From assembly GCA_017935265.1 (NCBI GenBank), contig JAGBHX010000103.1:1-42539 (forward strand): 42,539 nucleotides of DNA, read 5' to 3'. The notes beneath the pieces were generated by a model. That model searched no databases. It was not told the DNA's origin and worked only from the letters and a program-made list of their open reading frames with translations. Positions 41,590 through 42,539 of this stretch are shown here, in pieces. Within the stretch, counting starts at the first letter, position 1; every line of letters begins with the position of its first letter. This stretch comes from Clostridia bacterium (GTDB lineage Bacteria > Bacillota > Clostridia > Oscillospirales > Acutalibacteraceae). The position numbers and the translations under genes were made by a program.

Positions 41590-42539
41590 TCAGCAGATAA
41601 CGATTTTTCTTTCTGCATCTTCGATGATTTCGCCGATGATGTAAGCGTCCTCGCCTGAAGCCTGAAGAGAAGCAAGAGCTTTGTCAGCATCTTCCTTAGC
41701 AACAACAATGCTCATACCAACGCCCATGTTGTAGGTGTTGAACATATCTCTTTCGGGAACGTTGCCTGTTTTTGCAATAAGGTCAAAAATAGGAAGAATT
41801 CTGATGCTTGCTCTGTCAACCTTTGCGCAGAAGCCGTCGGGAATACTTCTGGGAATGTTTTCATAGAAGCCGCCGCCTGTGATGTGAGAAATTGACTTAA
41901 CAGTAACCTCTTCCATCTGCTTGAGAACGGGCTTAACATAAATCTTGGTGGGGGTGAGAAGTGTTTCACCGATGCTCTTGCCGCCAAGTTCTTCAACGGG
42001 AGTTTTGAGGTCAGCGTTTTCAACGTCAAAAACCTTTCTTACAAGTGAGAAGCCGTTTGAGTGAACGCCTGAGGAGGGGAGAGCAATAATAACATCGCCT
42101 GCTTTGATTGTTTTGTTGTTAACAACCTTATCCTTGTCAACAACGCCTACGCTGAAGCCTGCAAGGTCATATTCGTCAACGGGATAGAAGCCGGGCATTT
42201 CAGCAGTTTCACCGCCGATGAGAGCAGCACCTGACTGAACGCAACCCTCTGCAACGCCTGCAACTATCTGTGCAATCTTTTCAGGATAGTTTTTGCCGCA
42301 AGCGATATAGTCAAGGAAGAAAAGGGGCTTAGCGCCGCAGCAGATAATATCGTTAACGCACATTGCCACCGCATCAATGCCGATGGTATCATGCTTGTCC
42401 ATCAAAATGGCCAGTTTGACTTTTGTGCCGCAGCCGTCGGTGCCGGATACCAGTACCGGCTCTTCCATGCCGGCAACGGGCAGGCCAAAACAGCCGCCGA
42501 AGCCGCCCACATCGTCCAGGCAGCCTTCATTCTTGGTGC
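41590..42539 (-). CDS. purM: Phosphoribosylformylglycinamidine cyclo-ligase (AIR synthetase), 5' end outside window
   Basis: ATP-dependent ring closure of FGAM to AIR, step 5 of purine synthesis. The reading frame is open to the window edge with [15 protein letters not shown], a normal PurM N-terminal block, so the GTG at 42510 is not the start. Other family motifs are [42 protein letters not shown], and [14 protein letters not shown]. About 316 residues are visible. Bases above about 42370 show different codon use from the rest. First visible gene of the purine operon; the operon promoter lies outside the window. Confidence 0.96.
   Translation of the reverse strand, partial: TKNEGCLDDVGGFGGCFGLPVAGMEEPVLVSGTDGCGTKVKLAILMDKHDTIGIDAVAMCVNDIICCGAKPLFFLDYIACGKNYPEKIAQIVAGVAEGCVQSGAALIGGETAEMPGFYPVDEYDLAGFSVGVVDKDKVVNNKTIKAGDVIIALPSSGVHSNGFSLVRKVFDVENADLKTPVEELGGKSIGETLLTPTKIYVKPVLKQMEEVTVKSISHITGGGFYENIPRSIPDGFCAKVDRASIRILPIFDLIAKTGNVPERDMFNTYNMGVGMSIVVAKEDADKALASLQASGEDAYIIGEIIEDAERKIVIC

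Overview
The window looks like chromosomal DNA of an anaerobic, probably spore-forming, gut-type Clostridia of the Oscillospiraceae/Ruminococcaceae kind. The reasons are a Spo0A gene, clostridial gene orders (dgt-dnaG-rpoD; murG-murA-ftsQ), an oxygen-sensitive glycyl radical enzyme, formate-tetrahydrofolate ligase under a ZTP riboswitch, a large single-chain PurL, a PurO-type IMP cyclohydrolase, and intracellular GH3 and GH38 glycosidases. No rRNA, tRNA, CRISPR array, transposase or phage gene was seen. The species cannot be named from the sequence alone.

Layout. 1-5235 (+): end of a division and cell-wall cluster (ftsW partial, murG, murA, ftsQ, then ftsZ behind its own promoter). 5305-6457 (+): a small AT-rich gene resembling an Imm40 immunity protein, and a PhnP-like metallo-beta-lactamase-fold hydrolase. 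6501-8356 (-): fhs with a promoter, ZTP riboswitch and terminator. 8368-16835 (-): a five-gene operon transcribed in the order glycyl-radical activase, glycyl radical enzyme, FGGY sugar kinase, mannose-6-phosphate isomerase, GH38 alpha-mannosidase. 16991-19420: a small secreted protein (+), then ttcA-like, tcdA-like and GtrA genes (-). 19589-24725 (+): tspO, then argC-argJ-argB-argD behind a strong promoter with two tandem ARG-box-like sites, then a small membrane protein. 24799-25973 (+): spo0A with paired palindromic operators, and rpmE. 26024-30619 (+): yigZ, dgt, dnaG, rpoD. 30674-32773 (+): a GH3 beta-xylosidase/glucosidase. 32774-33331 is non-coding and full of short hairpin repeats; 33332-33850 encodes a small membrane protein whose promoter and coding region are bracketed by near-perfect 18-bp inverted repeats. 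34057-42539 (-): purine operon purM (partial), purN, purO, stand-alone AICAR transformylase, purD, purL.

How it fits together. Fhs makes 10-formyl-THF, which PurN and the AICAR transformylase consume. The riboswitch before fhs senses ZMP/ZTP, which builds up when 10-formyl-THF is short, so the two ends of the window are metabolically linked. Spo0A could act on ftsZ, which carries a perfect 0A box upstream of its promoter.

The best candidate for something undescribed is the glycyl radical enzyme operon. The enzyme has the C-x-E-P thiyl/base motif of dehydratases, a deviant glycyl loop (R-I-H-G-T-F), and a compact activase without the usual ferredoxin insert, and it sits with sugar enzymes. 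Its substrate cannot be read from the sequence.
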